Shown here: one piece after another, positions 1 to 7,985 of the stretch | How positions within the stretch are numbered: the stretch's first letter is position 1 | Layout of the letters: every line of letters starts with the position of its first letter | NCBI GenBank assembly: GCA_002794465.1 | Contig: MTSL01000048.1 | Location: forward strand, 1 to 64,000 | Direction: 5' to 3' | Source of the DNA: Paramicrosporidium saccamoebae | Taxonomy: Eukaryota; Rozellomycota | Length of the DNA: 64,000 bases | Notes under the pieces: generated by a model | The model's database searches: none | Seen by the model: the letters and a program-made list of their open reading frames with translations, nothing else | What the model was told of the DNA's origin: nothing | Position numbers and translations under genes: made by a program

Positions 1-102
1 GCAAGTCGTCTAGCACGTCCTCCAAAAGCTCCTCTTCGTAAATAACGATATAGTATGGCCCATTAGATAAATAACCGCAGCTGGCTTGATGTAAATTTTG
101 GT

Positions 103-1521
103 TTATTCAGTTTGTATAGTTCTCCGGTAAAAGACAATGTAGGCATGGCGGCAAGAATGAGCCGCAGCTTCTGATATCAGGGAGACACTAGAATCGCTGA
201 TCCGGTACCATCGATCGTCGCGATGAACAATAGCAATATAGTGACCGCTATCGGCTGTAGTTCCTTCATGGACAATCATAGCAACAAGTATAAAGCTGGA
301 TTCGCCAATAGATAGTCTAGGGGCTAGACGAATGTCTCGATGGTCTTTGCCATATCCAAACGACGATTTCCGTCTCCTCCCAGACGTCTTAGAAATGGAA
401 AACCGCTGGAGGTGAATTATGAGACACTGTGGTGTTTCATCCAGAGAATATCTACACGTTGCGGGAGAATATACAACTTTCCTGGCTTCATCAGTTCGAC
501 CCTCTACACCTTTTTTGAAGCAGCTCTCACAGGCAAATGCATTATCCTCTTCAAGCTTTTGGGGTCTCTGCCACGCTTCAATCAAGGCAGCAATGTTCTT
601 TCCATTCCCAGATACGCTGAGAGATTCCAGGGACTTTTCCAACTCGATCTCTGGATCCATTGCCAACGATAAATCGAGGCATGCCTCCTTCTTGGTGATT
701 TTGTTTTGGCATTTTCTACAGTCAACTCGAGCTGTCACGGAGCCTCCAAATACAGTTCGATGAGGTGTAGTGAGCTTGTTCTCTTGTGAAACAAGTCCGT
801 CGTGTTCATCGTCCAAAGCATTGAACAGCAGTCTTAAAAAGTCATGGCTATCTTGTTGTTCATTCCGTTCAAAAAAGTCGTATTTGTTGGAGAGATTGTC
901 GAAGAAATGGGATGGATTTACGGCATTTGCAGTGATGCCCTTTCGTTTACGCGCGGTAACAGAAGACAAGGAAGGATCCCTCATTGAAGACAAAAGGTCA
1001 AACAGGGCGTTTCCAAGAGACCCCAAGGGATCACTGCCAGAAGAACGAAATTCCGTAACAGCCGCCAAGCTCTGCAAGGCAGAATTCATAAAACATGTAT
1101 TTCCCAAATTATGAAGACCGGGAGGAACGGTCACAGAGGAACCAGTCATGATAGGAGCAGTTTCCGGAGGAAGTGGCTCCTCGCACAGTAACAAGTCCTT
1201 AGGAGAATCTTTTACGGGCGGGCCTTTTCTTGCCATGAGCCCCGTAATTGCCCTTAAACAAGCTTCCGTTGTCTCCTTTGTCTTGGCATTCAAACTATCC
1301 ACATCCACAGCATCTCCACACTGGACACAGTGGAGGTGTCCCGCCGGTACCACCCAGGCTAATGGATGGTTTTTTGTTCTTCCATGCGTCGTAAACTTGC
1401 TCTTCTCGTCCCAATCACGAAAACACGTGAGACACACCCATCCAGTGCCTGCGCCAAGAAGAGATGCACTGCTAATGCGACGCTCACTGAGACATGTGAC
1501 ATGGCGACATGATTTAGGCAT
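103..1521 (-). CDS. Ubiquitin carboxyl-terminal hydrolase, USP16/45-like
   Basis: A 472-residue deubiquitinase that cleaves ubiquitin from proteins. An N-terminal UBP-type zinc finger (residues about 5-75; CRHV at the start, then CLTC, a histidine and HCVQC) precedes a USP catalytic domain. The Cys box NLGNTCFMNS has the nucleophile near residue 143. The His box DSGHYIAI and the following ISDSS lie near the C-terminus, so the catalytic machinery looks intact. The length and architecture would also suit Ubp8/USP22 of SAGA, but the CRHV finger looks more like USP16/USP45; that assignment is tentative. The start is the ATG at 1519-1521. The upstream in-frame TTG was ignored. The stop codon lies inside a poly(A) signal (102-107). 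Confidence 0.85.
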   Translation of the reverse strand: MPKSCRHVTCLSERRISSASLLGAGTGWVCLTCFRDWDEKSKFTTHGRTKNHPLAWVVPAGHLHCVQCGDAVDVDSLNAKTKETTEACLRAITGLMARKGPPVKDSPKDLLLCEEPLPPETAPIMTGSSVTVPPGLHNLGNTCFMNSALQSLAAVTEFRSSGSDPLGSLGNALFDLLSSMRDPSLSSVTARKRKGITANAVNPSHFFDNLSNKYDFFERNEQQDSHDFLRLLFNALDDEHDGLVSQENKLTTPHRTVFGGSVTARVDCRKCQNKITKKEACLDLSLAMDPEIELEKSLESLSVSGNGKNIAALIEAWQRPQKLEEDNAFACESCFKKGVEGRTDEARKVVYSPATCRYSLDETPQCLIIHLQRFSISKTSGRRRKSSFGYGKDHRDIRLAPRLSIGESSFILVAMIVHEGTTADSGHYIAIVHRDDRWYRISDSSVSLISEAAAHSCRHAYIVFYRRTIQTE

Positions 1522-1960
1522 GGGTATCAAAGTCTGAGCACGTCTAAAGTGGCAGCCGTCCTGTTATTAGAGATTCTATCCACGCTGAGGGGAGTTTCAG
1601 ACTGTCGCGGTGATCATTACATTGGCAGATAAGAAAAAGCATAGCGAGAAAAGGCCTAAATATGTTTTACCTACAATGCTATATTTACTCTAATAAACGT
1701 CGAGCAAACCCATCATACTGATTAACAATTTAGCAATCTGAATCTATGAACGTCGGAATCAAGACTATCACAGAGCGATTAAGGCTTTGGATGCCATCTT
1801 GGAGTTGTGATTTTTACATCTGACTGAAAACAATGTACAGAGTTTGGTCGGTATAAAGAGAGTTGTGCAAAAACTTGATGGATACGCATGGGAGATCTCG
1901 GAAGAAAATTGTGTGTTTATAGAGCTTAAAAGAATGCCGAGTATCTATTACGATTGCAAT
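1522..1960. other. Intergenic region upstream of the USP gene
   Basis: About 440 bp upstream of the USP start and to the left of the solo LTR. I see no convincing coding frame, tRNA or strong repeat here. It is AT-rich and probably holds the promoter of the leftward USP gene. Confidence 0.5.
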
Positions 1961-2169
1961 TGTGACGTAGAAGACTGATTAGTATGTCTTTTGGAAATAG
2001 TTCTCTAGTTTGGAGAAGGGATAATCAGAACAATCGATGAAGGATAATGAGATCTTTACCATTTGAGGATTATGTTATTTGTGAGACTATAAATGGGCTA
2101 TTGGATTAAAAATGAGCGGGTTCTCTTCCCGCTTGATAAAGTCCGTGGTATTATCCCCACTACGCGACA
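1961..2169 (+). mobile_element. Solo LTR, family 1, copy 1
   Basis: A 209-bp sequence beginning TGTGACG and ending CGCGACA. It is closely similar along its length to 33012-33236. It is flanked by a perfect 4-bp direct repeat CAAT (1957-1960 and 2170-2173), as expected for a target-site duplication. It contains a TATAAAT box (2088-2094), consistent with an LTR promoter. No internal retrotransposon ORF is present, so it is a solo LTR left by recombination. The orientation is judged from the TATA box. Confidence 0.85.
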
Positions 2170-2248
2170 CAATGATAAACGAACCAAAGCCCAGCTTTAT
2201 TCCACTCGACAGGTGTATTGAAGAGCTACACTTCGGCCCCCAGGGCTA

Positions 2249-2728
2249 ATGTCGGCCACACCCAACGAAACTACGCTAGCCGACCTTGAGACACTAGCCG
2301 ACAACTTTTCTAGTAGCAAGACAGTAGTAGACAGTTGGCTAAAGCTAGCAGGCAAGAAGCTTCCGGCAACCTCTAACATTCAGGCCGAATACAACGATAC
2401 CAACGCCACTCGCCCTTTACGCCTCGGCATAGGAGCGAAGCCTTCTGCGGACAAGAAGCAGGAACATGAATCAATATTTTCAAATTACAAACTAAAAATG
2501 CAACTTACTGGGAAAGAACAACTCGGTGAGGGAAAACAGGGTAAGCTTCGATCCCAGCTCGGACCTATGAACACCAGCAAGAGGCCGGCCACTAAGCCAC
2601 TGAGACCCGTGAATGAGGAAGAGAGTAGATCGCAGAGTGTAGGCAAGGGAACTAAAGCAGCAGCAACAGCATCGGCTGTCCCTTCGTACGTCGGCGGCCG
2701 TAAGGGGAAAAAGAATAAATCTGTATAG
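2249..2728 (+). CDS. Small basic protein, possible DUF3245 family
   Basis: A 159-residue hydrophilic protein with no signal peptide or membrane segment. Residues about 58-90 carry an RLGIGAKP segment followed by a KLKMQLTGKEQ helix, which recalls the LGLGAK core of the small DUF3245 proteins. The C-terminus is lysine-rich (GGRKGKKNKSV), suggesting a nuclear or nucleolar location. The family link is from memory of the motif and is weak. The start is the ATG at 2249, only 80 bp downstream of the solo LTR, whose TATA box points at this gene. An AATAAA lies inside the last codons (near 2713). Confidence 0.6.
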   Translation: MSATPNETTLADLETLADNFSSSKTVVDSWLKLAGKKLPATSNIQAEYNDTNATRPLRLGIGAKPSADKKQEHESIFSNYKLKMQLTGKEQLGEGKQGKLRSQLGPMNTSKRPATKPLRPVNEEESRSQSVGKGTKAAATASAVPSYVGGRKGKKNKSV

Positions 2729-2954
2729 AACACCACTATTGAGTGTTGCGATTCTAGATTCGTAGATAAACGTGTCAGATGTTGGGCTCATACATGTGTA
2801 TTGAACACTTTGAGGGCCGCACTTGGGAATTGAGTGTACAGGTTTGAACAGGATCCTCCTCCCCCTCCAGTGCAACGTTTTCAAATCTACATACCCGATT
2901 TTGCACTGCGCGTTCTTAAATTACCCATTTAGCATCTCTTTATTAGCAAATCAT

Positions 2955-3842
2955 TTACAGAGCCAGAGCGAGGGGAACAAGAACTGCAGCAGCAACCATC
3001 GCAGCGGCAGCCTTGACGTTCTCGGCGCCATTCCCTTCCTTCTTGGCGGCACCTTGTACCTTTGGCTTGGGTGGCTCAACCTTGGGCATCTTCTTCTTTT
3101 CGTCCTTCTTCTTCTCATCTTCCTTCTTCTCAACGGGAGCGGGGGGAGGAGTGGGCTGGACGGCGAATGCCATGCTGTTGCCACCCATATCGTTGGCCAT
3201 GCTGGGTCCAGCCAGAGGCAAGCCTTGTCCAGAAACGCTAATGTAGACATCACCAGTCATCAGATTGGGGTCGTTGGGGACGGCCCAGGTGTAGCCCTTC
3301 AGGGTGGAGCTAACAGTGGCAATCTCGAGGAGCGGAGTTGGGTTACCAACACGGTAAACGGCAATATCGACCATGGCGGGGTAGTTGCTAGTGATGGGGA
3401 AGTCCCACTTGATCTGGCAGTTGGTGCCAATGGCACATGGGCAGTCCTTGTTGGGGGATGTAACAAGGAAGGTGTTTACGGCATTGGGGACATCATTGAG
3501 AATGGTGAATGTGCTTGATAGACCCTCAGAGGCACCGGGTTGGGGCGCTTGGGATCCCCAGACACGCAGACAGTACCCAGCGGCAGTCTTGAGCTCAGAG
3601 GGGATCTTCCAGGAGTACTTTCCAGCCTCGCCAGGAACACCGGACGCGATCATCAACGGGAATTGGAGCACGTCGGGGTACATATCGACCAAGTCAATGT
3701 TCACGAACCCAGTGTTGGAGCCATCCCACTGGATGTTCATCACATCACCAGCACTGTAGGTCATGTTTCCGGGGGAGATCACCTTGGGGTTGCCTGCAGC
3801 GACCACTGCGAGAAATAGGGAGGCGGCGAGGGAAAAGATCAT
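2955..3842 (-). CDS. GPI-anchored Kre9/Knh1-type cell-wall protein
   Basis: A 295-residue predicted surface protein. The chosen start, ATG at 3840-3842, opens a signal peptide (MIFSLAASLFLAVVAAG); the in-frame extension upstream has no such sequence. Two Ig-like Kre9/Knh1 repeats follow. The first starts ISPGNMTYSAGDV and includes IQWDG; the second has TSPNKDCPC and IKWDFP. A Pro/Lys/Glu-rich linker (KKEDEKKKDEKKK) leads to a small-residue omega region and a C-terminal hydrophobic tail (AAAAMVAAAVLVPLALAL) typical of GPI addition. In yeast the family acts in beta-1,6-glucan and wall assembly. AATAAA follows the stop by about 11 nt. It is transcribed divergently from the dephospho-CoA kinase gene. 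Confidence 0.85.
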   Translation of the reverse strand: MIFSLAASLFLAVVAAGNPKVISPGNMTYSAGDVMNIQWDGSNTGFVNIDLVDMYPDVLQFPLMIASGVPGEAGKYSWKIPSELKTAAGYCLRVWGSQAPQPGASEGLSSTFTILNDVPNAVNTFLVTSPNKDCPCAIGTNCQIKWDFPITSNYPAMVDIAVYRVGNPTPLLEIATVSSTLKGYTWAVPNDPNLMTGDVYISVSGQGLPLAGPSMANDMGGNSMAFAVQPTPPPAPVEKKEDEKKKDEKKKMPKVEPPKPKVQGAAKKEGNGAENVKAAAAMVAAAVLVPLALAL

Positions 3843-3895
3843 GGTTCGACTCTGTCGGTTTGTTGACGCTGGTAATGCAATGCCACAACAAAGCC

Positions 3896-3903
3896 CTTTT
3901 ATA
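3896..3903 (-). promoter_or_regulatory. TATA box of the Kre9-like gene
   Basis: TATAAAAG reads on the minus strand 54 nt upstream of the ATG. A CCAAT motif lies just beyond it, and a second CCAAT at about 3963 sits next to the divergent CAB5 start. The whole bidirectional promoter is only 136 bp. Confidence 0.6.
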
Positions 3904-3978
3904 GCCCGCCAATGTTTGGATAGAGCACTTGCTCTGTTGTCATGGTGCTCTTCCCGATGGTAGCCAATCAGGACGTCC

Positions 3979-4656
3979 ATGCAACTTATTGGATTAACGG
4001 GCGGCATCGCAACGGGGAAGACGACAGCCTCTGCCTATTTACAGCAACAGAATATTCCAGTAATTGATGCAGATTTGTTGTCGAGGCAGGCCTTGGAGCC
4101 CGGGACCAGTGGATATCAAAAGGCGTGTCGGCTGTTCCCTCAGGCTGTGGACAAAGGTGGCCTACTGAATAGAGGGAAGCTTGGAGACATCATATTCAAT
4201 GACGTGGCGGCACGGAAGAAATTGGAAGGAATAATTCACCCAGAAGTACAGTCTGCCATTGTCAAGACAATCATCTGGTATTGGTTTCGAGGCTATTGTC
4301 GAGTGGTCTTGGATATTCCACTCTTGTTTGAAACTCGAATGGACCGCTGGATGTCCTACACAGTCGTTATTACTGTATCCGGAGAGTTGCAGATAGGAAG
4401 ACTGATCGAGCGAAGTCATTTGACGCTGGAGCAGGCCGAGAGTCGGATTGCCGCTCAAATGCCAATCAATACAAAGTGTAAACTGGCTGATGTAGTCATC
4501 CAGAATGATGGCGACATTGGGGCTCTATACAAGCTTCTTGACGTGGCGGTTGTCCGTAGGAGGCCGAATTTTCTAATCCACACAGTCTTATTGTATGCAG
4601 CCCCGCTACTGGGATCTTTGGCATTGATTGTCGTAGGCCTACTCAAGGTCTTTTAA
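3979..4656 (+). CDS. CAB5: Dephospho-CoA kinase
   Basis: A 225-residue enzyme for the last step of coenzyme A synthesis, ATP-dependent phosphorylation of dephospho-CoA. The P-loop GGIATGKTT is at residues 8-16. DADLLSRQA follows the substrate-site strand, and HPEV and LDIPLLFE are family signatures. The C-terminus ends in a hydrophobic helix (about residues 202-223), so the enzyme is probably membrane-anchored, as yeast Cab5 is on mitochondria/ER. It starts at the first ATG, 136 bp from the divergent Kre9-like gene. No intron is needed. A poly(A) signal AATAAA occurs near 4793. Confidence 0.93.
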   Translation: MQLIGLTGGIATGKTTASAYLQQQNIPVIDADLLSRQALEPGTSGYQKACRLFPQAVDKGGLLNRGKLGDIIFNDVAARKKLEGIIHPEVQSAIVKTIIWYWFRGYCRVVLDIPLLFETRMDRWMSYTVVITVSGELQIGRLIERSHLTLEQAESRIAAQMPINTKCKLADVVIQNDGDIGALYKLLDVAVVRRRPNFLIHTVLLYAAPLLGSLALIVVGLLKVF

Positions 4657-4888
4657 TTTGGTGGACTAATCGACACGTTCTTTGTACAAAATGGACCAAT
4701 TGTAAAGGGGAAGGGCAAGACACGCGATGGAAATAATGCCGCCATACCCATTTATGCAGATTGACAAAACTAGTGGTAGGTCGTTGGATGGGTAATAAAC
4801 AAATCCTCTTCCTGTCTAATCCACCACGCATCACACCCCCAACCACGCAACACTGTTGTAACATTGTTCATAAATCGACATTACTAAA

Positions 4889-5191
4889 TTATTTCTGCTT
4901 CTTCGTCTCGCTCGGTACCGTCTTCTTTCCTTTCCCTGCCTTGATCATGACCAACGCGATGAGTGTCGAAATGCCCGTCACACCCAGAACCAACAACGTC
5001 AGCGGCACTGCAACAGCATAATATCGGTCGGGGAAGTACGCCTGGAACGGATGGTCGGCATCCACAAACGGCTATCAATGAACATGGGCTCAGAAAGGTA
5101 CGAGGACAAGTGTCCAGATGGTATAATAGGAAAAGACGGCGGTAGCGACGGCTAGGAGGAGACCGCCGAGGGCTTTGTCTTCGATTGCCAT
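4889..5191 (-). CDS. DPM2: Dolichol-phosphate mannose synthase regulatory subunit DPM2
   Basis: Exons 5102-5191 and 4889-5071 with a 30-nt GT-AG intron (5072-5101) give about 90 residues. The first membrane segment is GLLLAVATAVFSYYTIW. After the splice comes PFVDADHPFQAYFPDRYYAVAVPL, quoted here only in part (PFVDADHP... YYAVAVPL), which matches the conserved DPM2 loop and second membrane segment, followed by a lysine-rich tail (KAGKGKKTVPSETKKQK). DPM2 is a small ER protein that stabilises the dolichyl-phosphate mannose synthase used for N-glycans, O-mannose and GPI anchors. Without the splice the frame closes, so automated ORF calls miss this gene. Confidence 0.88.
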
Positions 5192-5212
5192 TGATTGGCG
5201 GGCCGCTCACCC

Positions 5213-5599
5213 ATGGGCGAGGGGATGGATTTAGTCGATTTGAATTCGATGCTGGAGCTGGAGCCCATAAGCAATGAAGAGAACAAGACGACCGAAAACA
5301 GAAACGTGACGAGACCACAAATGAGGATAATGGACCTCGGCATGTCGGAAGCCGTTTTTTCCGGTACATATGCTAGTAGTATATATCACTCCCTAGAATG
5401 TAGCCCACTAGAGGATATCAATATGATGAGCGGACTGCTAGTATCCAGTCCACCGATGAAAAAGTCGAGCGACATCAAATTGCCATCGCCATACCAATGC
5501 CGCGACTCCCGTCCCATCAAGCACGACAATCCGATCCCGATTGACGAGACGGAAAAGACGGAGCTACCGACAGTACGGAAAAATAAAATCGATATATAA
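5213..5599 (+). CDS. Hypothetical 128-residue hydrophilic protein (uncertain)
   Basis: An ATG-initiated frame of 128 codons starting only 21 bp from the divergent DPM2 start. It is acidic and Ser/Pro/Lys-rich, with no domain I recognise. The AATAAA at about 5584 falls within the last codons, as it does at other gene ends here, which mildly supports a real gene. Against this, the opposite strand has a competing short frame with a hydrophobic helix (5152-5343), and composition alone does not decide between them. It may also contribute a 5' exon to the next gene. Confidence 0.3.
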   Translation: MGEGMDLVDLNSMLELEPISNEENKTTENRNVTRPQMRIMDLGMSEAVFSGTYASSIYHSLECSPLEDINMMSGLLVSSPPMKKSSDIKLPSPYQCRDSRPIKHDNPIPIDETEKTELPTVRKNKIDI

Positions 5600-5639
5600 T
5601 CTTCATGTCTTGTCAACGTCTACTCAATCTCTGCCAGAG

Positions 5640-5942
5640 TATGCCGTTGCTGTATTTCATGGTTTAGCAAAAGGATACGAGCGACTGTTGCCGTATGCAC
5701 AGCGAATTGTCGCGGGTTCGGAAAGTGGAAAGCAGGGCCATATAGAAGCTGCAGAAATGTTCATCCGCGCTTCTGTCGAACACGATGTATTGCAATCTTT
5801 CATTGTGGTGATAGTGTAATAGCAACTGATGGAAAAATTGTTTCCGACATCGACGCTTCCTTCAAATGAGAGGCTGAAGCGAGTTGCTGCATATTGTGGA
5901 TTACAAATGCCGAAAACACTCGAGCAGGAGGCATCCAAATAA
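5640..5942 (+). CDS. Hypothetical small helical protein, 5' end unresolved
   Basis: The final two exons of an unrecognised gene. Exon from about 5640 to 5786 (frame through GYERLLPYAQRIVAGS, GHIEAAEMFIRA) is joined by a 36-nt GT-AG intron (5787-5822) to 5823-5942, which reads QLMEKLFPTSTLPSNERLKR and ends EQEASK. The stop codon lies inside AATAAA (5938-5943). The coding frame extends upstream without an ATG, so a first exon must exist or the gene starts inside; a splice from the 5213-5599 frame is possible but would need an unusually long intron of about 67 nt. The protein looks soluble and alpha-helical. I cannot name a family. Confidence 0.5.
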
Positions 5943-6006
5943 ACGACGTTTTATGAGGTCAACAATACACAAAATTGGTGTTTCCATTTACTGGGGTAAG
6001 GGGCGC

Positions 6007-7953
6007 ATGACAGACTCGCCACGTCAAGCCCAAATCCCCACAACCACAATTGCCTTCCTTGTCTGGTATTTTTATCCAGTACGCTCTCACCATCTAGCCA
6101 TGTTTGCCTAGAGCGCATGCAATCACCATTCTCGACGCGGTGTGGACATAGTTTCTGCCACGATTGCATTGTCAGGCAAATTGAGTATAATCCAGTGTGC
6201 CCTACATGCAGCTTACCCGTAACCCGGGAGGATGTCTTTCCAAACTTCACCCGTACCATTTTCAGAGGTTTTGCTGAGATTTAGTGGAGGCGGCTCTTAG
6301 GTCGCAGGAGAATCCCGAGCAGGACGAAGAGTCCTCTGATCTTTCTAGTCTTCCCCGTAGAGCTCAATTTCCTGCTTTCATGCTGTAGAATTACGACGAC
6401 GCATTGATATTTTGGTTGCACGCAAGAGACGCCTGGAGAAGGAGCAGAAGACTATGGAAACAAGGTCACTGTTAGAGTTTCTTGTTATTGCCCGCTCACA
6501 GAAACAGGAGGCGCTGGAAAAGGTCTCTGGGGAGTTGACAATGCTGGACAGGGATATAATCCGTGTTAAGCAGCGCATTGAACGAGAACTATCCGAATCG
6601 CAGCCCAGCCTTTCGCTAAACAACGAGGGTGAGCCTGAGGTGCCGGTGATCCAAGAGGATATCATCAGGGCGAGCAAACGAGTATTCTTAGATGCTTCGG
6701 GCGAAAAAGGTGCCGAGGTAGCAGAGCTGTCTGCTCCATTAGGCGTTGAGATAACAGAATTGTCTGCTCCATTAGGCGCCGATTCTACTGCATCGGCAGC
6801 CAGACCAACCGAGGTTGCAGAGTCACTTGCCCCTAACTCTAAAGCAATCATCCACGAGCATTTCGCAGATCTGCAAGCCTGCTATTTCGATGAGTCAGTC
6901 GAAGATCCCCTCGAATACTTTGGTAAGAAAATTTCCAAATTGACCAAGCTTACGAGGATAAGACAAGTTTCTGCGCTAAAATTGGGCGATGTTGCCGGAT
7001 CCTCCAACATTATCTCAAGCATTGAGTTTGATCGTCATGGACAGCTGTTTGCAACTGCCGGCGTGTCTAAAAAGATTCGATTTTACGAGTTTCGGGATAC
7101 AATGAATCAGACCATGGATCTCCATTGTCCAGTTCGTGAGATTCAGTGCAAGTCTAAAGTGAGTTGCATATCTTGGAATCCGTATATTCAACATCAACTT
7201 GCTTCGGCAGACTATGAAGGTCTGATTACCGTGTACGATTCAAACACTGGACTGGCTGTTTCCCATTTGGAGGAGCACGAAAAACGCAGCTGGAGCGTCG
7301 ATTTCAGCACCACAGACCCCACGAGACTTGCCTCTGGATCTGATGATTGCTATGTAAAGCTATGGTCGCTAAAGTCCCGCAAGTCGATTCTCACCATCGA
7401 CGGCAAGGCAAACATTTGCTCGGTTCGCTTTCATCCCGACCATGGACATTTGCTGGCATTTGGTTCTGCAGATCATAATGTCCATCTGTATGATTTGAGA
7501 TTTGCCGGTAAGCCTCTGGATATTTTGCGTGGACACAAGAAGGCAGTCTCATATGTTAGATTTGCAGACAATGCGAGCATTGTTTCCGCATCAACAGATT
7601 GCACATTGAGGCTTTGGTCTTTGCCGGGACAAGATGATACCATGCTTCCTGCAGATAGCTCCAAACTGACTCGCACATTTTCCGGACACTTGAACGAAAA
7701 GAACTTTGTGGGCCTTGGAGTGCAAGGAGATTTATTCGCCTGTGGATCAGAAAACAACTCTGTATATGTGTACCATCGTGACTTGTCTAAACCCATCGCC
7801 ACCTTCCGGTTTTCGTCTACGTGTCCATTGACTGAGAGCAGCATTGAGAACGAGGTCCAACAATTTGTAAGTAGCTTGTGTTGGAAGAAGGACTCTAACC
7901 TTATGGTCGCTGCAAATAGCCAAGGCAATATTCGCATCCTGGAGATCGTATAA
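6007..7953 (+). CDS. COP1: COP1-type RING/coiled-coil/WD40 E3 ubiquitin ligase
   Basis: Exons 6007-6065, 6098-6252, 6285-6356 and 6389-7953, with three 32-nt GT-AG introns, give 616 residues. The first splice restores the RING: CHVC, then CGHSFCHDC and CPTC. FPNFTL follows, matching the segment after the RING in animal COP1. A charged coiled coil spans about residues 95-170. The C-terminal WD40 propeller carries the COP1-specific sequences FGSADHNVHLYDLR, GHKKAVSYVRF, SASTDCTLRLW, GHLNEKNFVG, ACGSENNS and AANSQGNIRILEIV. COP1 ubiquitinates transcription factors carrying VP motifs, usually with Cullin4 adaptors. It ends 32 bp before ADA2, with its stop inside AATAAA. Confidence 0.93.
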
Positions 7954-7985
7954 TAAAACCGGCGTTGCTATGATTGGTCGGCTAA

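Noticed and set aside
1-102. Possible gene end or start at the left edge (frames on both strands)
   Set aside because: Too short to judge; one + frame ends at 45 and one - frame is open, but neither shows a recognisable motif.
2823-3518. Long + strand ORF opposite the Kre9-like gene
   Set aside because: Antisense shadow of a well-supported gene; no domain of its own.
5152-5343. 63-residue minus-strand ORF with one hydrophobic helix
   Set aside because: It overlaps the DPM2 start in another frame, has no recognised family and no supporting splice; kept only as an ambiguity in the text.
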